Below, in pieces: positions 1 through 10,623 of a stretch of 64,000 nt of DNA. The stretch covers positions 682,001-746,000 of the forward strand of contig NZ_VFMU01000001.1 in the NCBI RefSeq assembly GCF_006715225.1. Reading direction: 5' to 3'. The stretch's first letter is position 1; each line of letters starts with the position of its first letter. Position numbers and translations under genes: made by a program. Source of the stretch: Arthrobacter sp. SLBN-112 (GTDB taxonomy: Bacteria; Actinomycetota; Actinomycetes; Actinomycetales; Micrococcaceae). Below the pieces are notes generated by a model. It saw nothing but the letters and a program-made list of their open reading frames with translations. It was not told the DNA's origin and made no database searches.

Positions 1-1044
1 TGGGCCGGCCAGCAGCACCTGAAAGCCTATTCCGAGCTCGACGGCGTCCGCATCATGTCACTGGCGGGAATGGAACAGGAACTGCGCGACTCCCTGCAGG
101 CCGAGTACGCCATCCCCAACGGCTTTGCCGGCTGGGAAGAGATGCTGGACCACGGCGGCCTGGACGCCATCAGCGTGGCGGTGCCCACCTTCCTCCACGC
201 CCCCATCGCCATCGCCGCCCTGGAACGCGGAATCCATGTGCTGAGCGAAAAGCCCATCGCGCGCAACGCCGTCGAGGGCCAGGCCATGGTGAAGGCAGCG
301 CGGAAGGCCGGACGCGTCCTGGACGTTGCCTTCAACCACCGCCGCCGCGGCGACATCCAGGCGCTCAAGGACGTGATCGATGCCGGCGGACTGGGCAGGC
401 CCTATTACGCCAAGGCGTCCTGGCTGCGCCGCTCCGGCATCCCCACCCTGGGCAGCTGGTTCACGAATCCCGAGCTCGCCGGCGGCGGACCGCTGGCCGA
501 CATTGGCGTGCATGCGCTGGATTACGCCCTGCACCTCCTCGGCGAACCGAAGGTGGTGGCGGTCTCTGCCGCGACACACTCGGAGCTGGGCCCGCAGGGC
601 AGGGGCGGCGGAAACCGGTATTCAGCTCAGGCCACCAGCCATGCGTTCGAGGTGGAGGACTTCGCGTCGGCGTTCCTCCGGCTTGAAGGCGGCGGAACAC
701 TGCTCCTCGAAGCGGGCTGGGCCACTTACCGGGAGACGGACGACCTGCTCGACTTCACGGTCTACGGCACCGACGGCGGCGCGGAACTAAAGGTGAAGGG
801 CGCGCCGTTCCCGCCGGTAGGCCAGCTCAGGGTCTTCACGGACAAAGAGGGGGAATCCGCCGATTACGTGCCAACCGTGCTGCCGGGCCGCGCCCATGAC
901 GCAGTGGTGGAAGACTTCGTAACGGCGGTGCGCGGCGGCGAAACAGCGTGGGCCGGGCATGACGGTTCCCTGGCCCTGTACCGTGCACAGATCATTGACG
1001 CGTGCTACCAGTCCGCGCTGCAGCAGAGGGAGGTTCGACTCTAA
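1..1044 (+). CDS. Gfo/Idh/MocA family oxidoreductase (5' end outside window)
   Basis: An NAD(P)-dependent dehydrogenase of the Gfo/Idh/MocA family, which acts on sugars, inositols or their derivatives in the cytoplasm. The reading frame is open from the first base, so the start and the N-terminal GxGxxG dinucleotide-binding loop lie upstream of the window. Visible marks are the LSEKPIARN segment, whose Lys is the conserved catalytic/cofactor residue of the family, and a C-terminal alpha/beta domain with the GGGPLADIGVHALDYALHLLG stretch broken by the usual Asp and His. The stop overlaps a possible ATG for the next gene (TAATG), which suggests an operon with the ThuA, cupin and epimerase genes. 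The substrate cannot be told from the sequence. Confidence 0.88.
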   Translation, partial: WAGQQHLKAYSELDGVRIMSLAGMEQELRDSLQAEYAIPNGFAGWEEMLDHGGLDAISVAVPTFLHAPIAIAALERGIHVLSEKPIARNAVEGQAMVKAARKAGRVLDVAFNHRRRGDIQALKDVIDAGGLGRPYYAKASWLRRSGIPTLGSWFTNPELAGGGPLADIGVHALDYALHLLGEPKVVAVSAATHSELGPQGRGGGNRYSAQATSHAFEVEDFASAFLRLEGGGTLLLEAGWATYRETDDLLDFTVYGTDGGAELKVKGAPFPPVGQLRVFTDKEGESADYVPTVLPGRAHDAVVEDFVTAVRGGETAWAGHDGSLALYRAQIIDACYQSALQQREVRL

Positions 1045-1056
1045 TGAACGGCAAAT

Positions 1057-1803
1057 TTGAGGATCCGGGTGTGGAACGAGGGCGTCCACGAGGCCATCAA
1101 CGAGCCCTCCCACATCGGGGAGATCTACCCCGACGGCATCCACGGCGCCATCGCCGCGGGCCTTCGTTCCCACTTTCCGGACGCAGACATCACGACGGCG
1201 GTCCTGGCCACCGACGACGAACACGGCCTTGACGAGGAGGTGCTTGCGGAGACCGACGTCCTGCTCTGGTGGGGCCATATGGCCCACGCCGAGGTGGGCG
1301 ACGCCGTCGTCGAACGCGTCCACCGGCACGTGCTCGGCGGAATGGGGCTGATTGTGCTCCATTCGGGACACTTCGCGAAGATCTTCACCAAACTCCTGGG
1401 CACCAGCTGCTCGCTGGCCTGGCGCAATGACGGCGAGCGCGAGCTGGTGTGGACCGTCAAGCCAGCGCACCCCATCGCCGAGGGCGTGGACAGCCCCATC
1501 GTCATCCCCGAGCAGGAGATGTACGGGGAACTGTTCGACATCCCGGACCCGGACGATCTGATCTTCATCAGCTCGTTCGCGGGCGGCGAAGTGTTCCGTT
1601 CGGGTGTCACCTTCACCCGCGGCAAGGGCCGCATTTTCTACTTCAGCCCGGGCGACCAGGAGTACCCGGTGTACCACCACCCGCAGATCCAGCGGGTGCT
1701 GGCCAACGGCGTGAAATGGGCCGCGCAACCGGGGCTGCACCGTTCCGCCCCGGAAGTGACCAACCCTGCCCGGGAGTGGTTCCAGGAGGAAATGCGGCAT
1801 TGA
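1057..1803 (+). CDS. ThuA domain-containing protein (trehalose-utilisation type)
   Basis: A class-I glutamine-amidotransferase-like ThuA domain protein of 248 residues, a family linked to sugar utilisation. The protein reads [12 protein letters not shown] at its N terminus, with [10 protein letters not shown] near residue 72 and LHSGHFAKI near residue 105, both typical of the family. The in-frame start used here is TTG at 1057, which has no good ribosome-binding site. An ATG at 1044 has an AGGGAGG site 11 bases upstream and overlaps the preceding stop, but it is one base out of frame. Deleting one T of the run at 1056-1058 would join it to the gene. The gene follows the Gfo/Idh gene directly. 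The exact reaction is unknown. Confidence 0.85.
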   Translation: MRIRVWNEGVHEAINEPSHIGEIYPDGIHGAIAAGLRSHFPDADITTAVLATDDEHGLDEEVLAETDVLLWWGHMAHAEVGDAVVERVHRHVLGGMGLIVLHSGHFAKIFTKLLGTSCSLAWRNDGERELVWTVKPAHPIAEGVDSPIVIPEQEMYGELFDIPDPDDLIFISSFAGGEVFRSGVTFTRGKGRIFYFSPGDQEYPVYHHPQIQRVLANGVKWAAQPGLHRSAPEVTNPAREWFQEEMRH

Positions 1804-1949
1804 CATCGGGTCCGGCCGGGAGCACATTGAGATCGTCGCGCACGCGGTTCGGCAGGTTCTGGACGGGCACACCCTCCCTGGCGGATCACCTCCCGGCGCC
1901 GCCCAGCCCGCCGGATGAATTAGCAACCACTCCTTACCGGGAGCCAGAA

Positions 1950-2324
1950 ATGCCTGCAGTAACGGTCACGAACCTCGAATCCAAATCCTTCAACGAACCC
2001 GACGAGAAGCGCCGCCCGCCCAAGACCGAGGTGGATGTGGTCAACATTGGCGGCGCAACCCTGGGCCGGTTCACCTTTGAGCCGGGCTGGCGCTGGTCCG
2101 AAACCGTCAAGACCGTGGTCAAAACGGACAGCTGCCAGAACAACCACTTGGGCTTCTGCACCGCCGGCACCCTGACGGTGCAGCTCAACGACGGAACGCA
2201 GAAGACCATCCATGCCGGCGACGCCTATTCCATCCCGGCCGGGCACGACGCCTGGGTGGAAAACGACGAGACGTTCGTTGGCTATGAAGTCATGAGTGCA
2301 GCCGAGTACGCCAAGCCCGCCTGA
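1950..2324 (+). CDS. cupin domain-containing protein
   Basis: A single-domain cupin of 124 residues starting at ATG 1950 (MPAVTVTNLESK). The double-stranded beta-helix core is visible: a GGATLGRFTFEPGWRWSE-type first motif broken across residues 32-49, then HLGFCTAGTLTVQL, and an IHAGDAYSIPAGHDAWV second motif. Stand-alone cupins of this kind bind small molecules or metals, and I cannot assign a reaction. It lies 146 bases after the ThuA gene on the same strand. A strong hairpin follows it at 2352-2385. Confidence 0.85.
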   Translation: MPAVTVTNLESKSFNEPDEKRRPPKTEVDVVNIGGATLGRFTFEPGWRWSETVKTVVKTDSCQNNHLGFCTAGTLTVQLNDGTQKTIHAGDAYSIPAGHDAWVENDETFVGYEVMSAAEYAKPA

Positions 2325-2351
2325 TCACGCAGCAGACCAAGGCGAACCAGC

Positions 2352-2385
2352 AGGAAAGGGAGGCCCGCCAGGACCTCCCTTTCCT
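2352..2385 (+). terminator. hairpin terminator after the cupin gene
   Basis: Perfect inverted repeat with 12-bp arms (AGGAAAGGGAGG and CCTCCCTTTCCT) separated by 10 bases, 27 bases after the cupin stop. It lies upstream of the separately started epimerase gene. Confidence 0.6.
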
Positions 2386-2430
2386 ATGCCGCCAGCCCTA
2401 CGGTTGAGGGAATACAACGATCGGAGAGCA

Positions 2431-3417
2431 ATGAAAGTCACCGTCATCGGCGGCAGCGGCCACATCGGTTCGTTCCTGGTCCCGCGGCTGGTCCGCGCCG
2501 GCCACGAGGTCACCACCATCAGCCGCGGCACCAGCAAGCCCTACATCGACTCGCCCGAATGGCAGCAGGTCCACCAAGTCACCGCAGACCGGCAGGCGGA
2601 AGACCGGGACGGAACGTTCGGGGACCGGGTGGCCGGGCTGAAGCCGGACGCGGTGGTGGACCTGGTCTGCTTCACCCTCGAATCTGCGGCGTCTCTGGTG
2701 CACCGCCTGCGGGGCGAGGTGGGGCACCTGCTGCACTGCGGCTCCATCTGGCGCTACGGGCAAAGCCTGAAGCTGCCCATCCGGGAAGGCTCTGATTCAG
2801 CGGCCGAGCCCTTTGGTGACTACGGTGTCCAGAAGAACCGCATCGCGGTGATGCTGCAGGAGGAGACCGCCAGCGGCGGCCTGGCAACCACCTCGCTGCA
2901 TCCCGGCCACATCGTCGGACCGGGCTGGCACCCCATCGGCCCGCTCGGAAACCTGGACCCCGCCGTCTGGCAGGCACTCTCCGCCGGCCAGCCCCTTCGG
3001 ATCCCCGGCACCGGCGCGGAACTGATGCACCACGTGCACGCCGACGACGTCGCCCAGGCTTTCGAAAAGGCCCTCGCCCACCCCGAGGCGGCCGCCGGCG
3101 AGGACTTCAACATCGTGGCCCCCACGGCGCTCACCGTCCGCGGCTACGCCGACATCGCGGCCGCCTGGTTCGGGCACGCCGCCGTCCTGGAGACGGTCAG
3201 CTGGGAGCGGTTCCGCGAAAACACCTCCCGCGAGTACGCCGAATCCAGCTGGGAACACCTCTACCGCAGCCACTGCTTCAGCATCGGGAAGGCTGCGTCC
3301 GTGCTGGGCTACGCGCCGCGGTACGAACCGGAGCAGGCCGTCTTCGAATCCATCCAGTGGCTGGTGGAGCAGGGCAAGCTGCACGTCGCGCGCCCGCTGG
3401 GCGTCCCGGCGGGGTGA
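2431..3417 (+). CDS. NAD-dependent epimerase/dehydratase family protein
   Basis: An extended-SDR-like nucleotide-sugar or sugar epimerase/reductase of 328 residues. The N terminus MKVTVIGGSGHIGSF carries the GxxGxxG dinucleotide-binding loop at residues 7-13. A YGVQK segment (Tyr131, Lys135) matches the YxxxK active site. The start at ATG 2431 was chosen over longer in-frame options because the Rossmann fold begins there and a CGGAGAG ribosome-binding site precedes it. The gene is the last of the plus-strand module at the window start. The substrate is unknown. Confidence 0.85.
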   Translation: MKVTVIGGSGHIGSFLVPRLVRAGHEVTTISRGTSKPYIDSPEWQQVHQVTADRQAEDRDGTFGDRVAGLKPDAVVDLVCFTLESAASLVHRLRGEVGHLLHCGSIWRYGQSLKLPIREGSDSAAEPFGDYGVQKNRIAVMLQEETASGGLATTSLHPGHIVGPGWHPIGPLGNLDPAVWQALSAGQPLRIPGTGAELMHHVHADDVAQAFEKALAHPEAAAGEDFNIVAPTALTVRGYADIAAAWFGHAAVLETVSWERFRENTSREYAESSWEHLYRSHCFSIGKAASVLGYAPRYEPEQAVFESIQWLVEQGKLHVARPLGVPAG

Positions 3418-3423
3418 GGCCGC

Positions 3424-3891
3424 CTAGGCAGGCCGCCGCCGGAGCCGTGACACCAGCGAGGCGGCCAGCAGGGCAGTCATCAGTTCCAGCGCGATGACCA
3501 GCAGCAGTTCCGGGGCGCCGTTTGCATGGGCAATGGACGACGGCGGCGCCCCGGCGTGGGCGTGTCCCGCACCGCCGCCGCCAAGCAGCAGGAAGCCGTG
3601 GAGGGCTGCCATGGCCACCGCGGCAACGGTGACCTGGTGCAGGGCGCCCATGCGGCTGTGCCGCCAGATGTGCACCGTGCAGGGCAGGCAGACGGCGGCG
3701 AGCGCCAGCATGAGCACGCTCAGCCAAATGCCGTGGCGGCCGGCGGCGGCCAGCCACAGGTGCCCAGCGCAGCCTGCGGCGGTGACCACGGCGACCAGCC
3801 GGGAATGCAGGACCGGACCCTTGGCACCGGCCCGTCCTGCCGCCGTCGTACTCCCTGCCCTGCCCGGGGCGATGTTAGTGGCAGGAGCCAC
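3424..3891 (-). CDS. small integral membrane protein linked to the amine oxidase
   Basis: A 155-residue protein with about four hydrophobic segments: [52 protein letters not shown] and [19 protein letters not shown]. It is rich in His near the membrane ends, including a GHAHAG motif between segments three and four. It overlaps the 3' end of the amine oxidase gene by 17 bases on the same strand, so the two are probably translated together. I do not recognise a family. The His-rich loop next to a copper enzyme makes a metal-related role possible, but this is only inference. Confidence 0.65.
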   Translation of the reverse strand: MAPATNIAPGRAGSTTAAGRAGAKGPVLHSRLVAVVTAAGCAGHLWLAAAGRHGIWLSVLMLALAAVCLPCTVHIWRHSRMGALHQVTVAAVAMAALHGFLLLGGGGAGHAHAGAPPSSIAHANGAPELLLVIALELMTALLAASLVSRLRRRPA

Positions 3892-5818
3892 CGCTGCCGC
3901 CCTCGGTGTGGCAGGCTACGGCCTGCTTGTTGGGGTTGGCGGGCACATCCAGGACGGGGCTGCGGTCGAAGAAGCCCTCGGGGCGGAGCTTGAAGCCCAC
4001 GGTGTCCACCGGCATGATGGGCCAGTCCTCCACCCGCGGGAAGTGGGTCAGGCCAAAGGTGTGCCACACCACGATGTCCTGCCCGTCGATGTCCCGGTCC
4101 TGCGCCACGAAGGCCGGCAGGCCCGCTCCCCCGGCATGCTGGTTCACGAAGTCGCCCGTGGGGTAGCGCTCGTCCTCGGCGTGGCGGGTGACCCAGAGGT
4201 CCTTGGTGGCGAACGCGGCCCGGCGCGCAATGGACGAGTCCGGGTCCGCCAGCAGCGTGGGCTGGTTGTGGGAATGCAGCTTGTAGCCCACGGGCTCCCC
4301 CAGCCGGTTGCGGGATTCGGGGTTTGAGATGATCCAAGTCCGGCCGCTGCGGGCATCAGCCTCGCGGACTGCCTCGGATTCACGGGCCAGGACGGTGCGC
4401 TTCCGGGAGAAGGCGTTGCCGCGCTCATTGCCGGGACCCATGGCCTGGCGGACCACGTCCTCTTCCTCCACCCGGTTGGTGAACCCGTCAACGGCCATGT
4501 CCAGCCGGGCGCTGAAGAGGTGCTGGTGGAACGGGGCGCCCAGGCCGGGGGCCAGCTGGGAGATGTTGTCCGAGCCGCCCTCGGGGAAGGCTGACGTGAA
4601 GACGATGCCGGTGGCCTTGGCTTCGAATTCAATGGTGCCGTCCAGGTACAGGTACCAGTAGAAGCCGTAATCGTAGTTGCCGATGGTGGTGAAGAAGGAG
4701 ATGACCAGGCGGCGGTTGCGGCGGGTGTAGTTGACGCCGCTCCACAGGTCCGAGTGCTTGGAGAGGATGCTCCAGTCCTCCTCGTGCATGCAGATCCCGT
4801 TGCGGATTTCCCGGGGGTTGCCGAACGCGTCGGAAATCACGGGGCTTAGGTACGTGATATCGCCCAGGCAGTCGCAGCCCAATTCCAGGGAGTTGGCGTA
4901 CTGGCCCACCAGGTATTCGCCGGTGTCGAAGTAGTTCTGCCAGGACCGGATGGGTGACGGGTCGCCGTAGGGGACCACCATCTCGGCGATGGAGCCGCGG
5001 TTGATGATCGGCCGCAGCCGGTCGCCGTCCCGGAAGCCGAGGTTGTGCAGGACCACGCCTTCGCGGACATCGAAGCCGACGTCCACGCTCCACTTTTCCC
5101 ACTCCACATGATTGCCGCCGGTTACGGTGAAGCTTGGCCCTTCCGGCTGGGTGATGCTGATGGGTTTCTGGGTGGTGCGCAGCGGCCCGGTCAGTTCCGG
5201 ATGGGTGTAGTTGCCGTGTTCGGCAGGGATGGGCATCACGCCCAGGTCGATCACCTGCGTGACCTCTTTGCTGACCACGTCCACGTAGGCCACCAGCCCG
5301 TCCACGGGGTGCGCCCACGCGCTGTCCTCCGGGAACTCCTGCACGAACGCCAGCCCACGCAGGATCCGCCGGCCCTTCTCCTCCGCGTATTCGAAGACAC
5401 CGGCGGAGAGCGGGGCAACCCGGACCTTTTCGACGGCGAGTCCGCGGTCTGCAAGCGCCTTGAGCCAGCGGTCATCGGTGGCCAGGAGGGCTTCCACCAC
5501 CTCGAATTCCTCCTCCAGCACAGGCAGTTCGCCCGTCACCGCTGTGTCCAGTTCGACGTCGGAGTCCACCCTTTGGTGCGTGACGGAGACAAGGACATCG
5601 TGTGGGGCGGCGCCGGAGACGTCGTGGATGAACACCCGGAAACGGCGGTCCACCGCCTCCGGATCCGAGCCGCGGGGCGGATCCTGCAGGCCCAGGTAGG
5701 CAATCCGGTGCTGCGGGCCCAGGCGGCCTTCGGCCTGCAGGAGGGACCGTACCTGCAGGATTTCGGCTTCGGTTGCCAGCCCGAAGGCGGAGGCAGTTTC
5801 AGTTGGGGCAAGCATCAT
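3875..5818 (-). CDS. primary-amine oxidase (copper/topaquinone amine oxidase)
   Basis: Oxidises primary amines to aldehyde, ammonia and hydrogen peroxide using copper and the self-made cofactor topaquinone. The cofactor motif Asn-Tyr-Asp-Tyr is present with the modified Tyr at 382. The catalytic base is Asp298 in YFDTGEY, and the copper ligands are His431 and His433 (HQH) and His592. These numbers are the same as those I recall for the Arthrobacter globiformis phenylethylamine oxidase, which suggests an alignment without gaps up to residue 592. The length is 647 residues, and the C-terminal tail is rich in Gly, Ser, Cys and His. The gene is divergent from a TetR regulator across a palindrome. 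The preferred substrate (phenylethylamine, tyramine or histamine) is not resolved. Confidence 0.95.
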   Translation of the reverse strand: MMLAPTETASAFGLATEAEILQVRSLLQAEGRLGPQHRIAYLGLQDPPRGSDPEAVDRRFRVFIHDVSGAAPHDVLVSVTHQRVDSDVELDTAVTGELPVLEEEFEVVEALLATDDRWLKALADRGLAVEKVRVAPLSAGVFEYAEEKGRRILRGLAFVQEFPEDSAWAHPVDGLVAYVDVVSKEVTQVIDLGVMPIPAEHGNYTHPELTGPLRTTQKPISITQPEGPSFTVTGGNHVEWEKWSVDVGFDVREGVVLHNLGFRDGDRLRPIINRGSIAEMVVPYGDPSPIRSWQNYFDTGEYLVGQYANSLELGCDCLGDITYLSPVISDAFGNPREIRNGICMHEEDWSILSKHSDLWSGVNYTRRNRRLVISFFTTIGNYDYGFYWYLYLDGTIEFEAKATGIVFTSAFPEGGSDNISQLAPGLGAPFHQHLFSARLDMAVDGFTNRVEEEDVVRQAMGPGNERGNAFSRKRTVLARESEAVREADARSGRTWIISNPESRNRLGEPVGYKLHSHNQPTLLADPDSSIARRAAFATKDLWVTRHAEDERYPTGDFVNQHAGGAGLPAFVAQDRDIDGQDIVVWHTFGLTHFPRVEDWPIMPVDTVGFKLRPEGFFDRSPVLDVPANPNKQAVACHTEGGSGGSCH

Positions 5819-5856
5819 GGGTGAACCTTTGTCCGGGCCGTTTCCGGCCGCTGGGA

Positions 5857-5884
5857 TTTATTTTCTATAGTTGTAGAGAATAAA
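5857..5884. promoter_or_regulatory. probable TetR operator between amine oxidase and tetR
   Basis: Inverted repeat with 11-bp arms (TTTATTTTCTA and TAGAGAATAAA, one mismatch) around a 6-base spacer. It lies in the 124-base divergent gap in an AT-rich patch that also fits promoter elements. Assignment to the adjacent TetR protein is inference. Confidence 0.55.
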
Positions 5885-5942
5885 CCTACGTAACATGGCT
5901 CACAAGAGTCGGGACCAAAATATTTTCCGGGGAGTGGCCGCG

Positions 5943-6548
5943 GTGCCCAAGATTGTTGACCATGACGAGCGGCGCCTGGAACTGGTGGATGCCACCTGGC
6001 GGATCATTGCCCGGCAGGGGCTTGAGGGCGCCACCATGCGCGAGATCGCCACGGAGGCAGGCTTTGCCAACGGCGCCCTGAAACCCTACTTCCCCACCAA
6101 GGACACGCTCCTGGAGTTCGCCTTCAGCCACGTCTTCAACCGCACCAACCAGCGGATCGCCGAGGTCACCAAAGGCAAGTCCGGCCTGGCTGCCCTGCGG
6201 GCCTTTTGCCTTGAAGTACTCCCCCTGGACGAGGAACGCATCAACGAGGCACGGATCGTCATCCCGTTCTGGCAAAGGGCGGTGAATGACGCCCAGAAAG
6301 CCGGGATACACCAGCGCTCGATGGACGAATGGCTGGCCGCCATCCGCCGCTACCTGCAGGAGGCGAGGGACAGCGGAGACGTGACCGCCGGCGTCGACAA
6401 CCACGTTCTGGCCGGCCAACTGTTGAACATGCTGCTGGGCGCGCAGATTGAAGCGGCACTTGGGCAGGAAGGCCGGACGGACTTCGGACATGCCGCGCAG
6501 CTGGACGGGTACCTGGCACTGCTGGGCAAAAATCCTGCCCGGAAATGA
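5943..6548 (+). CDS. TetR/AcrR family transcriptional regulator
   Basis: A 201-residue repressor with an N-terminal helix-turn-helix (GATMREIATEAGFANGAL) followed by the Tyr-Phe-x-x-Lys stretch YFPTKDTLLEFAF typical of TetR proteins, and a helical ligand-binding domain. The start GTG 5943 gives MPKIVDHDERR, a common TetR N terminus, and has GGGGAG about 10 bases upstream. An ATG at 5895 is possible but lies close to the operator. The divergent position next to the amine oxidase suggests it controls amine oxidation. Confidence 0.85.
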   Translation: MPKIVDHDERRLELVDATWRIIARQGLEGATMREIATEAGFANGALKPYFPTKDTLLEFAFSHVFNRTNQRIAEVTKGKSGLAALRAFCLEVLPLDEERINEARIVIPFWQRAVNDAQKAGIHQRSMDEWLAAIRRYLQEARDSGDVTAGVDNHVLAGQLLNMLLGAQIEAALGQEGRTDFGHAAQLDGYLALLGKNPARK

Positions 6549-6633
6549 GCACCAAACTCGAAAGTATGCTTACTATTGAGGGGTCAGGTTCTGGTTCACG
6601 CCGGAGCGAGCACGAACTGTTAGGAGCATCTCC

Positions 6634-6810
6634 ATGGGTTTGGATGACAAGATCGGCAACGCAGCAGAGAAGCTCGGCGGCAAGGGCAAGGAAGCTGCCG
6701 GAAACGCCACGGGCGATGAGAGCCTGAAGGCCGAAGGCCAGACGGACCAGTCGAAGTCGGACCTCAAGCAGGCCGGCGAGCACGTCAAGGACGCCTTCAA
6801 GAAGGACTAG
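6634..6810 (+). CDS. CsbD family stress protein
   Basis: A 58-residue, highly charged, Gly/Ala/Lys-rich protein beginning MGLDDKIGNAAEKLGGKGKE. The pattern of DKI-x-N-A-x-E-x-x-x-GK-x-KE-x-x-G is that of CsbD, a small general-stress protein of unknown mechanism. TAGGAG lies 7 bases upstream of the ATG. A strong hairpin follows directly. Confidence 0.85.
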   Translation: MGLDDKIGNAAEKLGGKGKEAAGNATGDESLKAEGQTDQSKSDLKQAGEHVKDAFKKD

Positions 6811-6821
6811 TCGACGCTCGC

Positions 6822-6859
6822 ATAATGGGTGCAGCTCCAGCCGGAGTTGCACCCATTAT
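6822..6859. terminator. bidirectional terminator between csbD-like and DUF1003 genes
   Basis: Inverted repeat with 17-bp arms (one mismatch) and a 4-base AGCC loop, sited between two convergent genes. It can serve both because AT pairs close the stem on each side. Confidence 0.7.
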
Positions 6860-6864
6860 CGCGT

Positions 6865-7302
6865 TCAGGGCCGCTGCTCCCCCGCACTTCCCGCCCGGGC
6901 ATCGCCATGCATTTCCCGCAGTTCCTGCAACAGCTTCAGCTGTTCGGCGTTGATGTTCATGAGCATCTCAATGTGCGCCGCGGCGCGCACATCCGTTTCG
7001 TAGTCATGCTGGGCCATCGCCGAGGCGATGGCGTCCTGGCGCTTGGCCGCGATCAACAGGATGGCCCCCTGCAGTCCGGCCAGCATGGACAGGAAAAGGT
7101 TCAGGAGGATGTAGGGATAGGGATCCCACGCCTTCGCTGCGAGAACGTAGCTGTTCACCACGGCCCACATTCCCATCGATGCCAGGAAGATGCCCACGAA
7201 GGGCCAGCTGCCCATCCCGTTCCGGAGGGTGTCCGCAGCCCTTTCGCCGGGACTCAGTCCCTCCTTGTGCCGCCGGTGCCAGTTGCTTCTGATGTCCGTC
7301 AT
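6865..7302 (-). CDS. DUF1003 domain-containing membrane protein
   Basis: A 145-residue protein with two central membrane segments (FVGIFLASMGMWAVVNSYVL and YILLNLFLSMLAGLQGAILLI) joined by a short loop WDPYPY. A C-terminal region with AAKRQDAIASAMAQHDYETDV follows. These features define the DUF1003 family, which has no established function. It ends against the shared terminator with the CsbD-like gene. Confidence 0.85.
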   Translation of the reverse strand: MTDIRSNWHRRHKEGLSPGERAADTLRNGMGSWPFVGIFLASMGMWAVVNSYVLAAKAWDPYPYILLNLFLSMLAGLQGAILLIAAKRQDAIASAMAQHDYETDVRAAAHIEMLMNINAEQLKLLQELREMHGDARAGSAGEQRP

Positions 7303-7484
7303 GGCCCCAGACTATGTCCTGGACCATGGGCGGCGCGGCTGGTGGATAAGCCGCCAGGGAGTCAACTCCGTTTTATTTTCGCCAGCCGTTGAAAAAAGAC
7401 GGCTTGGGTACTAACCTGAACACACTGTGTCGCAGAACACAGGGCGGGGGAACGTCGAGTTGCATTCCGTTACGAGGAAAATCC

Positions 7485-9876
<2,392 letters not shown>

Positions 9877-9993
9877 AATTACGACTGGGCACCGTTAGCC
9901 GGGTAGTGCCAACTGCACTAATCTCCGTATTGTGACAGCAACTTTCCGCTCAGTGAGATTATCTGGCCCAGCCCTCGCAGTGAAGACCGTCTG

Positions 9994-10623
9994 ATGCCGT
10001 ACGTCTGCCTCCTCCTCTCCGGCGCCGCGCTGCTGGTCAACGGCCTCGCCACCCTTGGGCACCTCCCCCGCCGCGACGCCGCCGTGTTCAGCCTGGTCAT
10101 CGGGGGCACGCAGCTGGCGCTCGGCGTCGTCCATGTCTCCACAGCCGGGAACGCCCCGGCGGCGCTCCTGACGGCGGCCGGCATGTTCCTGTTCGGAGTG
10201 ACGTACCTGTACTCAGGGCTGGACCTGCTGCTGGCACTCGGGGGCCGCGGCCTGGGCTGGTTCTGCGGGATGGTGGCCTCCTGCGGGGTGCTGCTGACAG
10301 CCGCTTGGCTGGGCCCGGACCCGCTGCTGGCGGTTCTGTGGCTGTGCTGGTCGGTGCTGTGGGCGCTGCTGTTTGCCGGCATGGCCCTCGGCGCAGCGCG
10401 GCTCGAACCGTTCACCGGCTGGGCGCTGGTGCTGACCAGCCAGGCGTCGGCCACGATACCGGCGGTTCTTGGCCTGGCCGGGCTCTGGCCCCGTTCCGCC
10501 ACCGTGGCCTGGCTGGCCGCACTGTTCCTGGCCGGCCTGTTCGTTGCCGCACGCACACTGGCCCGGCGCGGAGACAATGTTCCGCGCCGGGCCCGTGCCG
10601 GAGAGACCCTGCCTGCTAAGTGA
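9994..10623 (+). CDS. AmiS/UreI family transporter
   Basis: A 209-residue protein with about six or seven membrane segments. It matches the AmiS/UreI pattern: an NGLATLG motif in segment one, then TYLYSGLDLLL followed by GRGLGWFC, and LCWSVLWALLFAGMALG. Members are urea or short-amide channels usually found beside amidases or ureases, but none is seen here. It is divergent from gdhA and overlaps the 3' end of the APC permease by 8 bases. The C terminus is basic. Confidence 0.75.
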   Translation: MPYVCLLLSGAALLVNGLATLGHLPRRDAAVFSLVIGGTQLALGVVHVSTAGNAPAALLTAAGMFLFGVTYLYSGLDLLLALGGRGLGWFCGMVASCGVLLTAAWLGPDPLLAVLWLCWSVLWALLFAGMALGAARLEPFTGWALVLTSQASATIPAVLGLAGLWPRSATVAWLAALFLAGLFVAARTLARRGDNVPRRARAGETLPAK

